NCBI GenBank assembly: GCA_018820315.1 | Contig: JAHJOQ010000012.1 | Coordinates: 1 to 47,380 of the forward strand | Reading direction: 5' to 3' | From: Candidatus Zixiibacteriota bacterium | GTDB taxonomy: Bacteria > Zixibacteria > MSB-5A5 > JAABVY01 > JAHJOQ01 | DNA: 47,380 nucleotides | Part shown: piece after piece, positions 1 through 7,779 of the stretch | Layout: every line of letters begins with the position of its first letter | Position numbering within the stretch: position 1 is the stretch's first letter | Program-made: the position numbers and the translations under genes | Notes under the pieces: model-generated | What the model saw: only the letters and a program-made list of their open reading frames with translations | Told to the model about the DNA's origin: nothing | Database searches by the model: none

Positions 1-1
1 C

Positions 2-139
2 CTCGCTTGCGGTATCTGTGAAGTCAGAATCCCTGAGATCCCACACATCAAATGGGCTTTTGCCTTGACACAGTTTCACAAGAGCGGTATTCTGGGTTGA
101 ATTCGACAAACCAAATGTGACGAAGGGCACAGAAATCAC
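2..139 (-). CDS. Possible partial CDS running off the left edge
   Basis: An uninterrupted reading frame on the minus strand from a GTG at 139 to the window edge gives 46 residues, with a mixed hydrophobic/charged composition typical of coding sequence (for example the stretch GKSPFDVWDLRDSDF). No good ribosome site precedes the GTG, and the same stretch is also open for about 35 codons on the plus strand. It would be divergent to the gene at 155. I cannot assign a family, and the frame may be chance. Confidence 0.22.
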   Translation of the reverse strand, partial: MISVPFVTFGLSNSTQNTALVKLCQGKSPFDVWDLRDSDFTDTASE

Positions 140-154
140 CGTAGGAATGGCACT

Positions 155-628
155 ATGGAGCAGATTTCGGAATACTTCTCAAAATATATCTCAATAATGA
201 CTGCATTGGTCACACCAATTATCGGAGCAATAGTGGCTTACATTGCGTATCAGCAATATCGAATCAGGCGTTATGAAGTTCGCATGTCGATGTATGACAA
301 ACGCTATGCAGTGTTTGAAACTGTGATGGAATATCTCGCTAGCGTAGTTGAGCACGGCAAGGCCGATGCTGATAAGGCAAGGCTCCTTCTCCGATCTGCC
401 GCAGAGGCGCAATTTCTATTTGATGAAGAGATTGAAAAGTTCATAAAGGACGTATACCATCATGCGCTTGAAGATAACACGCTTCAATGGCGCTTTGATA
501 AGGCACAGACTCCAGAGCTGAGAGATCCCATAATCGAAAAGCAGAATCAAGTTCTCGATTGGTTCGAATGTGAACTACACCACGCCAAGTTGCTTTTCGA
601 TCCATATCTCAAACTGGGGAGATTCTGA
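155..628 (+). CDS. Small membrane-anchored protein of unknown function
   Basis: This is a 157-residue protein. One hydrophobic segment (about residues 14-34, ending YIAYQQY) is followed by a basic stretch (RIRRYEVR) and a long charged helical region to the C-terminus, so it is probably anchored by its N-terminus with a cytoplasmic helical tail. The RRYE..MSMYDKRYAVFE style resembles short uncharacterised bacterial membrane proteins with an N-terminal anchor and coiled domain, but I do not recognise a named family. It is followed after 34 nt by another small gene on the same strand, which suggests co-transcription. No strong ribosome site is visible before the ATG, so the start is only moderately secure. 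Confidence 0.7.
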   Translation: MEQISEYFSKYISIMTALVTPIIGAIVAYIAYQQYRIRRYEVRMSMYDKRYAVFETVMEYLASVVEHGKADADKARLLLRSAAEAQFLFDEEIEKFIKDVYHHALEDNTLQWRFDKAQTPELRDPIIEKQNQVLDWFECELHHAKLLFDPYLKLGRF

Positions 629-662
629 GTCATCCCAAGCTGTAGCGGAGGTTCATTGTATA

Positions 663-1109
663 ATGCTTGATTTCTTCAAGAGAAGACTGTTCCGAAAGAT
701 GATTACATACGTAGATGCGGTGAAAGTCGCAATCTATGCGAAGCTGAGGTCAGAGCTTGAAAGTCAATATGATGGAGAACAAGCAGGAAGACTCTCGGCT
801 GCTGTTGTAAACCGGCTGTTTGCGAGCGACAGATCGCCCGTGCATGCAGATTTATCTGCAACGCAGATTGAGAAACTCGCGATGGACTTCCTTTGCAACG
901 AAACAGACAAGGATATACATTGTAGTATCGTGATGTCACTGCGGACTCTCATGACTATCGAAACCGATGCCGGCAATACAGAGGCAACAGACAGAATAAC
1001 AAATGCCGTGCAGTGGATAAAGACAATAAGACCCCTTCCCCCTGAAGCTCCTAACCCCAAAATGATGGCAGATTTGGCCACATTGCTGCAGGCACGATAT
1101 TGTGAATAG
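663..1109 (+). CDS. Hypothetical helical protein
   Basis: This is a 148-residue protein of unknown function. The frame is open further upstream (from 570), but that part overlaps the preceding gene. The ATG at 663 follows a GGAG about 13 nt upstream and begins MLDFFKRRLFRKM, so I prefer it. The sequence is predicted mostly helical, with a basic amphipathic N-terminus and no transmembrane segment, signal peptide or recognisable catalytic motif. The middle (about residues 20-120) alternates charged and hydrophobic residues like a helical-repeat or all-alpha domain. It probably forms a two-gene unit with the upstream membrane-anchored protein. Confidence 0.6.
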   Translation: MLDFFKRRLFRKMITYVDAVKVAIYAKLRSELESQYDGEQAGRLSAAVVNRLFASDRSPVHADLSATQIEKLAMDFLCNETDKDIHCSIVMSLRTLMTIETDAGNTEATDRITNAVQWIKTIRPLPPEAPNPKMMADLATLLQARYCE

Positions 1110-1180
1110 TCAGCGTGAGCCGTCACGCTCTCCGACCACGGTTCGACGAAAGCAGTGTAGGTCAAGGCCCAGAGCGAGGG

Positions 1181-1570
1181 CGCCTGGCCGCGATCACTGA
1201 TCGCGGTTCGATGAAGTCGATTCAGTTTAGATGCCGAAATCACAATGGTTTGACCTGCAAAGCCCCTAACACCACCATAACGGCGTATCCTGCGGTCGTT
1301 ATTGGACTTATCCGCTTTCCCCATCGCTTCATCCATCGTGTAGCACACTTACATCCTCTCAATGTGGCCTCCCAACGCCCCATTGTAAGCTTACATTGCT
1401 GTAATGTAAGTTAGCATTGCTGCGATGTAAGTTAGCATTGCCGCGATGTATATTCGCACTGTCACGGTGTAGACTGACATTCCCCCAATGTAAGCTTGCG
1501 CTGCGTCGATGCTAATTTACATTGTCCAGCCGCGTGCCCGTGATCTCTGATCGCGGTTCTGCGATGTCGA
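1181..1570. repeat. Pair of 40-bp direct repeats flanking the 21-bp array
   Basis: Copies at 1181-1220 and 1531-1570 match at about 32 of 40 positions, sharing the core TGATCGCGGTTC and the end GTCGA. The first copy contains the perfect inverted repeat CCGCGATCA-C-TGATCGCGG (1188-1206), which has decayed on one side in the second. A weaker third match to CGGTTCGAyGAA lies around 1138-1150. The repeats bracket the 21-bp tandem array, so the whole block may have expanded or inserted as a unit. Confidence 0.6.
1380..1526. repeat. Degenerate tandem array, seven units of 21 bp
   Basis: Units start at 1380, 1401, 1422, 1443, 1464, 1485 and 1506, each exactly 21 bp. The consensus is roughly NCGATGTAAGTTAGCATTGCN (for example unit 3 at 1422-1442). 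A further decayed unit may precede at 1359-1379. Each unit carries AATGTAA and TTACATT halves; in unit 1 they form the 12-bp palindrome TGTAAGCTTACA. Since 21 is a multiple of three, the minus strand reads as a heptapeptide repeat of the type (S/G/D)N(A/V)(N/S)LH(R/Y/W), interrupted by a stop in the unit at 1506. Confidence 0.8.
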
Positions 1571-1628
1571 CTGCGGCGTGGGAACCAAGCTGTCAGGAAA
1601 GGATTCCTGACAGCGCGAGAAGCAGGTC

Positions 1629-2663
1629 CTACCACGGCGGATTGCAGCAGTCTGCTGTCGGGGCAGCACCGTTCGTAAAGATATAAAACAGCACGTACAC
1701 TACATCATCAATATCAGTGCCCCCGCTGCCGTCCGCATCGCCGATACATGCCCCGGGATACAGTGCGTCGCCTCCGGTGAATATGTAGGCGATGAGATAG
1801 ACCACGTCATCGATGTCGACCTGCCATGAATAATCGGCGTCACCGCAGCGATGGTTATGCCTAATCATGAGCGGATACGGATCAGAGTTGTCGCCTCCGG
1901 GAATACTATATGGCACATCGCCGATACCGTCGTCGTCGCCGTCTTCGCCTGTATAGCCAAGCCAGTAGTTGCCGCCGCTCGGATACCCGTCATCCCATGT
2001 ATTGTCGCCTTCATCAATCGCCGACTCTCCGTTGGAGAGGAAATCATTATGGAAGATCTGGTTATCGGTTGCCTCCGGCATCACATGCAAACCGTAGACG
2101 GATGCAAATGAGATTGTATTTTCCGTGATGCTGTTGCTGACAGCATATGGCTCAATGACTATTCCGTAGTCGCACATTTCTATCGAGTTGCTGTTGATAA
2201 CATTCCCCGAGCTGCCGCCTCCGAGGAAAATGCCGACATCGTTATATGACAGCATATTTCTCTGGATGTAGTTCGAGGATCCATCGAGACAGATGCCACG
2301 GGTGTTCTGCAGAAATTCGTTATCTTTAATCGTGTCACTTATTGCACAATCTACTCCGCAGAAAGCATTCCTGATAATGAAACCTGTCACTGTCACGCCT
2401 TGAGATGCAATGTTGATGACATATAGTCCTCCGCTCCCGTCAATGGTAGGGCGGCGCCATCCTCCATCTCCAACGAGCCAGATCGCTTTGTCTATGACGA
2501 TGTTTTCGTAGTACGTGTCCCAGCCTACATGAACTTCATCACCCGGCTGAGCGACGTTGATCGCCTTTTGGATGGTCGGGTAGTCAGTGGGCACCACGAT
2601 AACGTCGGCTGAGCACACTTGCACAGCAGCCAGCAATGCGAAAAGCACAAAGACTGTTTTCAT
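1629..2663 (-). CDS. Secreted beta-helix (NosD-like) protein with C-terminal dockerin-like module
   Basis: This 344-residue exported protein starts at the ATG at 2663, preceded by AGGAGGAG; upstream in-frame codons lack a ribosome site and would spoil the signal peptide. Residues 1-19 form a signal peptide (MKTVFVLFALLAAVQVCSA). Residues about 20-250 carry the PTDYPTIQKAIN..A.PGD opening and N-rich turns (NxI..N.I...YGI) of right-handed parallel beta-helix proteins of the NosD/pectate-lyase-like type. About residues 268-335 hold two dockerin-like calcium-loop halves (GDADYSWQVDIDDVVYLIAYIF and GDADGSGGTDIDDVVYVLFYIF). It ends CCNPPW like its neighbour at 2702, a tandem paralog 38 nt upstream. 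A carbohydrate or surface role is likely but unproven. Confidence 0.85.
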   Translation of the reverse strand: MKTVFVLFALLAAVQVCSADVIVVPTDYPTIQKAINVAQPGDEVHVGWDTYYENIVIDKAIWLVGDGGWRRPTIDGSGGLYVINIASQGVTVTGFIIRNAFCGVDCAISDTIKDNEFLQNTRGICLDGSSNYIQRNMLSYNDVGIFLGGGSSGNVINSNSIEMCDYGIVIEPYAVSNSITENTISFASVYGLHVMPEATDNQIFHNDFLSNGESAIDEGDNTWDDGYPSGGNYWLGYTGEDGDDDGIGDVPYSIPGGDNSDPYPLMIRHNHRCGDADYSWQVDIDDVVYLIAYIFTGGDALYPGACIGDADGSGGTDIDDVVYVLFYIFTNGAAPTADCCNPPW

Positions 2664-2701
2664 CGCTCTCCTCCTGGCAGACGATCTGCAGTTCATTCTA
2701 T

Positions 2702-3832
2702 TTACCACGGCGGATTGCAGCAGTCAATCACCGGCACGGGTCCCTGAATAAAGATGTACTCGATAAGGTACACGACGTCATCGATGTCGACGCCGAAACT
2801 GCCGTCAGCGTCCATGTGGCAAATTAGTCCCGGACCGGGGCCGGTGAATATGTAAGCTATGAGATACACAACGTCATCTATGTCAACCTGACCACTGACG
2901 TCAGCGTCTCCACAGACAGGGTTGTAGCGACTCATCAGAGGATAGTGATCCTGGCTTGTGCCGCCGGGGATGTCGTATGGCGTGTCGCCAATCCCATCAC
3001 TGTCGCCATCGGTACCAGTGTAGTCGCTCCAGTAGTTGCCGCCGGGGGGGTAGCCGTCATCCCAGATGGACGCGGAAGCGTCGATCTCCAGTGCGTTTCT
3101 CAAGCTGTTAACAAAGTCATTGTGATAGACTACATGCGGCTCCATTCCCAATGACTGGGAGATTTCGATACCCCTGGAGTTGCCCGCAATCATATTGTCT
3201 GTTATCTGTGTACTTTCGCTGTAATCGGCATTTATGCCCAGCATATTGTTGGTGATCACATTACCGGAGATCGTATTATTTCGAATGAAGAGCGACATAC
3301 CGAACAGCCAGATTCCGGTGCCATTCCCTCTGATTATGTTTTCCGAAATCGCATTGCATTCTGTGTATGGATCGCCTGCAGCAGCACCTCTGGCTCCGCG
3401 AGACGATAGGGGGGGTTCTGCCGAGTCCTTATCAAAGTCCTCATAGAATACGCCGACTATGAGACCGGTGCCGCAGTCGTGCAGAATATTGCGTGAGACA
3501 TCACAATTCGATACCGAGGTCATCCACAAGGCTATTGTAGAGCCCTTGAGATCGAATCCGCGTACTGTGACCCAATCGGCGTCAATCTTCACAGCAGACC
3601 AATCATCGCCGCGTACTATCGCTCTCATCTCCTGCACCGCTAAGAGCGAAATGCTCTTGCCGATGACTACGCTTTCATAGTATGTGCCCGAAGAAACTTG
3701 AACCGAGTCCCCGATTGCCGCCGCATCGACCGCTTCCTGAATCGTGGGATAATCTGCCGGTACTTCAATGGTCCCGCCTATTCCGACCGATACGACCAGG
3801 CTGGTTACCAATGCTACAAGGACTGTTCTCAT
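2702..3832 (-). CDS. Secreted beta-helix (NosD-like) protein with dockerin-like module, paralog of the next gene
   Basis: This 376-residue exported protein begins with a signal peptide (MRTVLVALVTSLVVSVGIGG) and has a GAGAGGTGAG ribosome site before the ATG. The pattern EVPADYPTIQEAVDAA.IGDSVQVSSGTYYESVVI is the classic entry coil of right-handed parallel beta-helix proteins; repeated N-x-I/N-T-I turns run to about residue 245. A loop WDDGYPPGGNYWSDYTGTDGDSDGIGDTPY is shared with the downstream paralog. Two dockerin-like halves with DIDDVVYLI follow at about 308-365. It is the first gene of a tandem pair behind a sigma70-like promoter. No catalytic residues for a lyase are identifiable, so binding or structural roles remain possible. 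Confidence 0.87.
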   Translation of the reverse strand: MRTVLVALVTSLVVSVGIGGTIEVPADYPTIQEAVDAAAIGDSVQVSSGTYYESVVIGKSISLLAVQEMRAIVRGDDWSAVKIDADWVTVRGFDLKGSTIALWMTSVSNCDVSRNILHDCGTGLIVGVFYEDFDKDSAEPPLSSRGARGAAAGDPYTECNAISENIIRGNGTGIWLFGMSLFIRNNTISGNVITNNMLGINADYSESTQITDNMIAGNSRGIEISQSLGMEPHVVYHNDFVNSLRNALEIDASASIWDDGYPPGGNYWSDYTGTDGDSDGIGDTPYDIPGGTSQDHYPLMSRYNPVCGDADVSGQVDIDDVVYLIAYIFTGPGPGLICHMDADGSFGVDIDDVVYLIEYIFIQGPVPVIDCCNPPW

Positions 3833-3925
3833 CGCTCACCTCTCGTTTTGTGGCGCGAGTACAAAATCTCTCTCCTCAATAGGAGGCTGAATCATTCACG
3901 ATGTACTAAGAAAGGGGCTATTGTT

Positions 3926-3954
3926 AGTTTAAGGATATAGCAGAAGTTTGTCAA
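3926..3954 (-). promoter_or_regulatory. Sigma70-like promoter of the beta-helix pair
   Basis: On the minus strand the sequence reads TTGACA (3949-3954), a 17-nt spacer, then TAAACT (3926-3931), about 90 nt upstream of the start at 3832. The -35 box is a perfect consensus match. Confidence 0.55.
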
Positions 3955-4008
3955 GGCATAAATTGAGCAGTCCATCTATCTTCAGACAGGTCGGGTGGAG
4001 CACCGAAG

Positions 4009-4995
4009 TTACCTTGCGAGTGCTTCAGGGTTGAGTGCATAACGCGGAAGCTCACCTCGCAAACCCGCCAGGAGACTCTCAGCAGCCATCACAGACATCC
4101 TATCCCGCGTCGCGACAGTCGCGCTGCCGATGTGCGGCACTATGATGCAATTGTCAAGCGTCAGGAGCTTGTGGTCGGGCGGAACCGGCTCCGGGTCGCA
4201 GACGTCGAGAGCCGCATAGGCAATCTCGCCATCTCTCAGGGCGTCATACAATGCGTCGGTGTCGACCACCTGCCCGCGTGCGGTGTTGATCAAAATAGCA
4301 GTTCTCTTCATTTTGCGGAACGCACTCGCATCTATCAACTTATCCGTCTCAGATGTAAGTGGCACATGAATGCTGATGAAATCGGATTCCGCAAGCAAGG
4401 CATCGAACGTTTCGATTCTGCGAGCACCGGCAGACTCAATATTTTCCTGAGATGCATGCGGATCATAGCAGATTACATTCATGCTAAAACCGCTGGCGCG
4501 TCTCGCGACCGCACCGCCGATCCGTCCCATGCCGATCAGCCCGAGAGTCGCACGGTGGACATCGTGACCGAGCAGCAGCATCGGCCCCCATGTTTTCCAT
4601 TTGCCGCCGCGAACAAAATCGACACCTTCGTTCAGCCGTCTTGCAGCCGCAAGCAACAAAGCGAATGCCAGGTCGGCCGTCGTTTCAGTCAACACATCGG
4701 GCGTATTGCAAACGAGAATGCCGCGCTCGGTGGCGGCGGCCAGATCGACATTATCGAAACCGACGGCGTAGTTGCTGATGACCTTGAGTTGTGGACCGGC
4801 AATATCCATCAGCGGGGCATCTATACGATCGCTCAGCAGGCTGAGCACCCCATCAGCACCGCGAATCTTCTCCTCCAGAATCTCACGCGGGACTGCGCGA
4901 TCGTCCGACCAGACTTCCGCATCGCAGGCGTCGAGAATCATGTTCATGCCCGATTCGGGAATCAGCCGAGTTATGTATACTTTTGGTTTGCTCAT
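4009..4995 (-). CDS. D-2-hydroxyacid dehydrogenase (glyoxylate/hydroxypyruvate reductase type)
   Basis: This 328-residue cytosolic enzyme of the D-isomer-specific 2-hydroxyacid dehydrogenase family reduces a 2-oxoacid such as glyoxylate or hydroxypyruvate with NAD(P)H. Visible motifs are the substrate loop SNYAVGFDNVD (74-84), the Rossmann glycines GMGRIG (155-160), an acidic residue after the second strand (D178 in CYDPH, favouring NADH), catalytic R240 (NTARGQVVD), E269 (DPEP) and H288 (PHIGSA). The length is normal for GyaR/GhrB-type reductases. The ATG at 4995 follows GAGGTGAGGAA. It is transcribed alone or as the tail of the TonB_C-TPR gene upstream. The exact substrate cannot be read from sequence, so I give no gene symbol. 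Confidence 0.9.
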   Translation of the reverse strand: MSKPKVYITRLIPESGMNMILDACDAEVWSDDRAVPREILEEKIRGADGVLSLLSDRIDAPLMDIAGPQLKVISNYAVGFDNVDLAAATERGILVCNTPDVLTETTADLAFALLLAAARRLNEGVDFVRGGKWKTWGPMLLLGHDVHRATLGLIGMGRIGGAVARRASGFSMNVICYDPHASQENIESAGARRIETFDALLAESDFISIHVPLTSETDKLIDASAFRKMKRTAILINTARGQVVDTDALYDALRDGEIAYAALDVCDPEPVPPDHKLLTLDNCIIVPHIGSATVATRDRMSVMAAESLLAGLRGELPRYALNPEALAR

Positions 4996-5097
4996 TCTTC
5001 CTCACCTCGATCTTTATCGACGCCAGCGTTCAGGATTATGGTTGAAGTATCACTCAAAGCAGTCTTAGGGATCAGGCCCGAAATTCGTACTGATTCG

Positions 5098-5114
5098 CAG
5101 GAGCATAGCTCCTG
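5098..5114. other. Perfect 7-bp-stem inverted repeat upstream of the dehydrogenase
   Basis: CAGGAGC-ATA-GCTCCTG lies between the dehydrogenase start (4995) and the 3' end of the TonB_C-TPR gene (5137). There is no T-run on the minus strand, so it may be a weak terminator, a leader hairpin or an operator. Confidence 0.4.
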
Positions 5115-5136
5115 AGTACGCATGTAAACTTGCAGG

Positions 5137-6492
5137 CTATTCGACCCTGCTCTTCAACTCCTCGATCTGGCCGAGAAGCTTCTTGTAACCATCCGGATCC
5201 CATTCAGGCATCTGTTCCGCTTTCAGCTTATCCTCTGCAATGACAAGATGTTCCAAGGCTGACTTGAAGTTCTTGTTTATGATGTCAATCTCTCCGAGCT
5301 CTTTATGCGACCAGCCGACAAACTCTGCATTTTCAATCCGTTCGCACCAAGCAAGCACCGGACGGAGCCACTTTGCGGCTTCATCATAATTGCCAGCCAA
5401 ACGGTAAGCATGCCCTACCGCCCAGTCGGCAATCATCTTGTTAGTCTCGGTACCATATTGCCAGTGGTATTCACGCGCCTTAATGTATGCGTTTAATGCA
5501 TCATCGTAACGCATTAAAGTTTCATAGGTTGCCCCGAGATTATTCCAGAGCGGACCGAGCCATCCGGTGACATTGCCAGCCTCAGCCTCTTTGATTCCTT
5601 TCAGCCCCCATTCGACCTGCTGTTCCGGCGATCCGGTGATAGCGACCATGTGCGCCGCATCGATCGCGCGGTCATGCAGCTTTTGTCCGGAGCAATATTC
5701 GTACATCTCTTTGAACGTGGCGGTAGCCTTTTCGAGCTCTTCATCCTGCCACTCGAACCGCCCCCTGACGCCGAGATAGCGAGACCATCCGAGAGGTTCA
5801 TCAGGAGTGGCGATCTCGGCGGCTTTGGTGATCCATACACGCCCCTCTTCCTTCTTGTCGGTGATCAGATAACAGCGGGCGATCTGTGAGTAGCTTTCGG
5901 TTAGCTCAGAGTTCTGCCCATCCTCCGTCGCCTTCTCCATTGCTTTCATGTAGATCTCGCGCGACTTATCATACTCGCGGGACTTGAACAGCTTGTCAGC
6001 TTCTGTGATATAGTCATTAGCCATAATCTTGAACTCTACTTTGTAAGCCACCCAGCATTCCACTGGACGCTCTCTGAGAATCGCAGGAGACCATCTCCCC
6101 CAATACGCTGCTTGGATAGCAGCATCTTCAAATCCGGCTCCCTGGCCTGATTCCTTTTCTATAACTGCATCTACTACTTGACCTGACGTATCAATCATCA
6201 CCCTCAGCCAGACAGTTCCTTCGATTCCCGCCAGCAATGCGCTATGAGGATATTCAGGTTCCGGTATATGAATGGGATCCGGCACCTCCTCTACAGCTAC
6301 GAAATCATCAGCTCTGAGAGATGGGACTGCGGACTGTTTATCGCCAGCGTCCGACTGTGCCAGCGTTATTGCGTCGAGAGATGTGACGTTCTTGGCGGCC
6401 TGGTCAGCAAGTGAGTTCTGAAAGAGCAAACTGGCGAAAAGGCCGGCGAGCAGCACCAGGGCTGGAACTACTGCATTAGATACTCCTCTCAT
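5137..6492 (-). CDS. Exported TonB C-terminal domain fused to a TPR protein
   Basis: This 451-residue protein has an unusual order. A signal peptide or N-terminal anchor (about 1-30, VVPALVLLAGLFASLLF) is followed by a complete TonB_C domain (about 62-160), then a long C-terminal tetratricopeptide region (about 165-445). The TonB_C part (IHIPEPEYPHSALLAGIEGTVWLRVMID, then IEKESG.GAGFEDAAIQAA) closely matches the neighbouring TonB proteins, but the proline-rich periplasm spanner and the usual C-terminal position are lost. Two adjacent ATGs (6495, 6492) sit behind AGGAGG; I choose 6492 for 7-nt spacing. TPRs normally bind proteins, so it may be a periplasmic adaptor for the nearby ExbBD system (inference). 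Confidence 0.8.
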   Translation of the reverse strand: MRGVSNAVVPALVLLAGLFASLLFQNSLADQAAKNVTSLDAITLAQSDAGDKQSAVPSLRADDFVAVEEVPDPIHIPEPEYPHSALLAGIEGTVWLRVMIDTSGQVVDAVIEKESGQGAGFEDAAIQAAYWGRWSPAILRERPVECWVAYKVEFKIMANDYITEADKLFKSREYDKSREIYMKAMEKATEDGQNSELTESYSQIARCYLITDKKEEGRVWITKAAEIATPDEPLGWSRYLGVRGRFEWQDEELEKATATFKEMYEYCSGQKLHDRAIDAAHMVAITGSPEQQVEWGLKGIKEAEAGNVTGWLGPLWNNLGATYETLMRYDDALNAYIKAREYHWQYGTETNKMIADWAVGHAYRLAGNYDEAAKWLRPVLAWCERIENAEFVGWSHKELGEIDIINKNFKSALEHLVIAEDKLKAEQMPEWDPDGYKKLLGQIEELKSRVE

Positions 6493-6569
6493 CATGCAAC
6501 CTCCTACCATCGTCATTCTGATACCTATCGCATGAACAAAGCCCCTGCGTTCTATCGGGGACTCTGTCT

Positions 6570-6598
6570 ATTATGAACGAGTCCACCTGCATTGTCAA
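6570..6598 (-). promoter_or_regulatory. Sigma70-like promoter of the TonB_C-TPR gene
   Basis: On the minus strand, TTGACA (6593-6598), a 17-nt spacer and CATAAT (6570-6575) lie about 75 nt upstream of the chosen start. The fit in both boxes suggests the gene has its own promoter rather than relying on the upstream TonB gene. Confidence 0.6.
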
Positions 6599-6709
6599 GC
6601 GGAATATTGACCGAATAGGTACTCAATCGACAAGCCCACCACTATAACGGGCGTGTTAGCGGTGAGAGAGCTTATGAGAGGCTCACATTCGAGCCGAATA
6701 TTATCTACT

Positions 6710-7453
6710 TCAATCGAGACTGAAGACAACCGTATACGACACCCAGCACATGACCGGATTGTCATTGACCAGCGCGGGAGTCCATTTTCCCTTGAGGGCT
6801 GCGTCAATCGCAGCTTGCTCGAAACCAACATTTGTTGATGACGATTTCATAATGACGGCTTTGATAGGATTGCCTTCGACATCCACCAGAACTCGTATTA
6901 CAAGTGTTGCCTCAAATCCCGCTCTCCGCGCCATCTCAGGATAAACCGGCGTCTCAAGATAGATGTGCTCAGGGTCCCTGTCCACGTAGAAGAAGCTGTC
7001 AATCGGAGGTGCCAGCCCAACTCCAGGTATGCGAACGTCAATTGACCCATAACCGCTGCCACCGTCACCGCCCGGTCCGACAATGATTCTGTCAAAGATC
7101 TGAATATCGGCAGATCTGGCAAGAGCCCCGGGGTCCACCGCGTCGCCGTCGAAGTCATCGACCGGTTCAGGTATGCCGATCAGCGGTATCGTAGGACGCG
7201 CAATTTCAATCGGCCCGATAATTGGATCAGACGGCGCAGTTGGAAATGTCGGCAGATCAACTGGACCAACGTGGATGACAGGTCCACCAACAGGAGGCGC
7301 GACGACCTCCATACCTGACAAGAACAAGTATGAGCCCAGTGCCGACAGATGGAGCGTGACACCGACCAGCAGCGCGATCACCATGTTCTTCTGGTACGAT
7401 TGCTTTAGATACAGCGTACCCTGAATCGCCGAGTAATTCATATTGCTAACCAT
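6710..7453 (-). CDS. TonB-family energy transducer
   Basis: This 247-residue protein starts at the ATG at 7453, which follows GGAGAGGAGG; a longer frame upstream has no ribosome site. A short cytoplasmic segment is followed by one transmembrane helix (about 24-47, MVIALLVGVTLHLSALGSYLFL), a proline-rich periplasmic spacer (about 50-160) and a TonB_C domain (about 165-247: YPEMARRAGFEATLVIRVLVD, SSSTNVGFEQAAIDAALKGKW, CWVSYTVVF). It would couple inner-membrane proton-motive force, via ExbB/ExbD, to outer-membrane receptors or another envelope machine. It lies downstream of the ExbBD-TonB operon but beyond a terminator, so it is probably a separately expressed alternative transducer. Confidence 0.88.
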   Translation of the reverse strand: MVSNMNYSAIQGTLYLKQSYQKNMVIALLVGVTLHLSALGSYLFLSGMEVVAPPVGGPVIHVGPVDLPTFPTAPSDPIIGPIEIARPTIPLIGIPEPVDDFDGDAVDPGALARSADIQIFDRIIVGPGGDGGSGYGSIDVRIPGVGLAPPIDSFFYVDRDPEHIYLETPVYPEMARRAGFEATLVIRVLVDVEGNPIKAVIMKSSSTNVGFEQAAIDAALKGKWTPALVNDNPVMCWVSYTVVFSLD

Positions 7454-7574
7454 GACGCTCCTCCTCTCCAGGTGCGAGACTGCACAATTCCGGACGGTTG
7501 GCAGAACCACTACGCTACGGGATTCTGCTCTGCCTCCTACTTCAATACAACGCAGAGGCTCTGATATTCCATGA

Positions 7575-7696
7575 TGTCGAAACCACAGGGGTTTCAACCT
7601 ACGGTTCCAAGCGGGGATGGTTGACTTTGGCGGTTGCGACGTGCCTCAGAGTGTCAAAACCGCAGGGTCTTTGACCTACGATACGAAGACGGATGA
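7575..7696. repeat. Two REP-like 45-bp imperfect direct repeats
   Basis: Copies at 7575-7620 and 7652-7696 share the pattern TGTCrAAACCrCAGGG then TTyrACCTACG then GAAG/GG. Each can fold: GAAACC..GGTTTC in the first, TCAAA..TTTGA in the second. They resemble dispersed intergenic palindromic elements; no further copy was noticed in this window. Confidence 0.6.
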
Positions 7697-7721
7697 GACT
7701 GCGATATGTTCAACTCACGCA

Positions 7722-7752
7722 ATAAGAAACGCCGGGGTGAATACCCCGGCGT
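7722..7752 (-). terminator. Rho-independent terminator of the ExbBD-TonB operon
   Basis: The hairpin ACGCCGGGGT-GAAT-ACCCCGGCGT (7729-7752) is followed on the minus strand by TTCTTATT. It lies 28 nt past the stop of the TonB gene at 7780. Confidence 0.88.
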
Positions 7753-7779
7753 GTATATTTCGACTGTCTAAACGACTGC

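Larger units (their letters stand above)
1110..1628. other. 519-bp intergenic region rich in repeats
   Basis: No convincing gene lies here. It contains a degenerate 40-bp direct repeat (1181-1220 and 1531-1570), a perfect 9-bp-arm palindrome inside the first copy (1188-1206, one central base), and seven 21-bp tandem units at 1380-1526. Open frames on both strands exist but lack ribosome sites and protein-like composition. It separates a plus-strand pair from the minus-strand gene ending at 1629, so it also holds the 3' ends of convergent transcripts. No clear terminator hairpin with a T-run was seen. Confidence 0.6.
7454..7779. other. 326-bp spacer between two tonB-like genes
   Basis: The spacer holds the ribosome site and presumed promoter of the downstream TonB gene, two copies of a 45-bp imperfect repeat (7575-7620, 7652-7696) and the terminator of the upstream operon (7722-7752). 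No coding frame is convincing. Confidence 0.6.

Noticed and set aside
1115-1414. 99-codon plus-strand frame in the spacer after the two small genes
   Set aside because: It lacks a ribosome site, ends inside the 21-bp array and has no protein-like pattern.
4132-5115. A 327-codon plus-strand open frame opposite the 2-hydroxyacid dehydrogenase
   Set aside because: It is the antisense of a gene with clear catalytic motifs; its composition is unlike a protein and it lacks a ribosome site.
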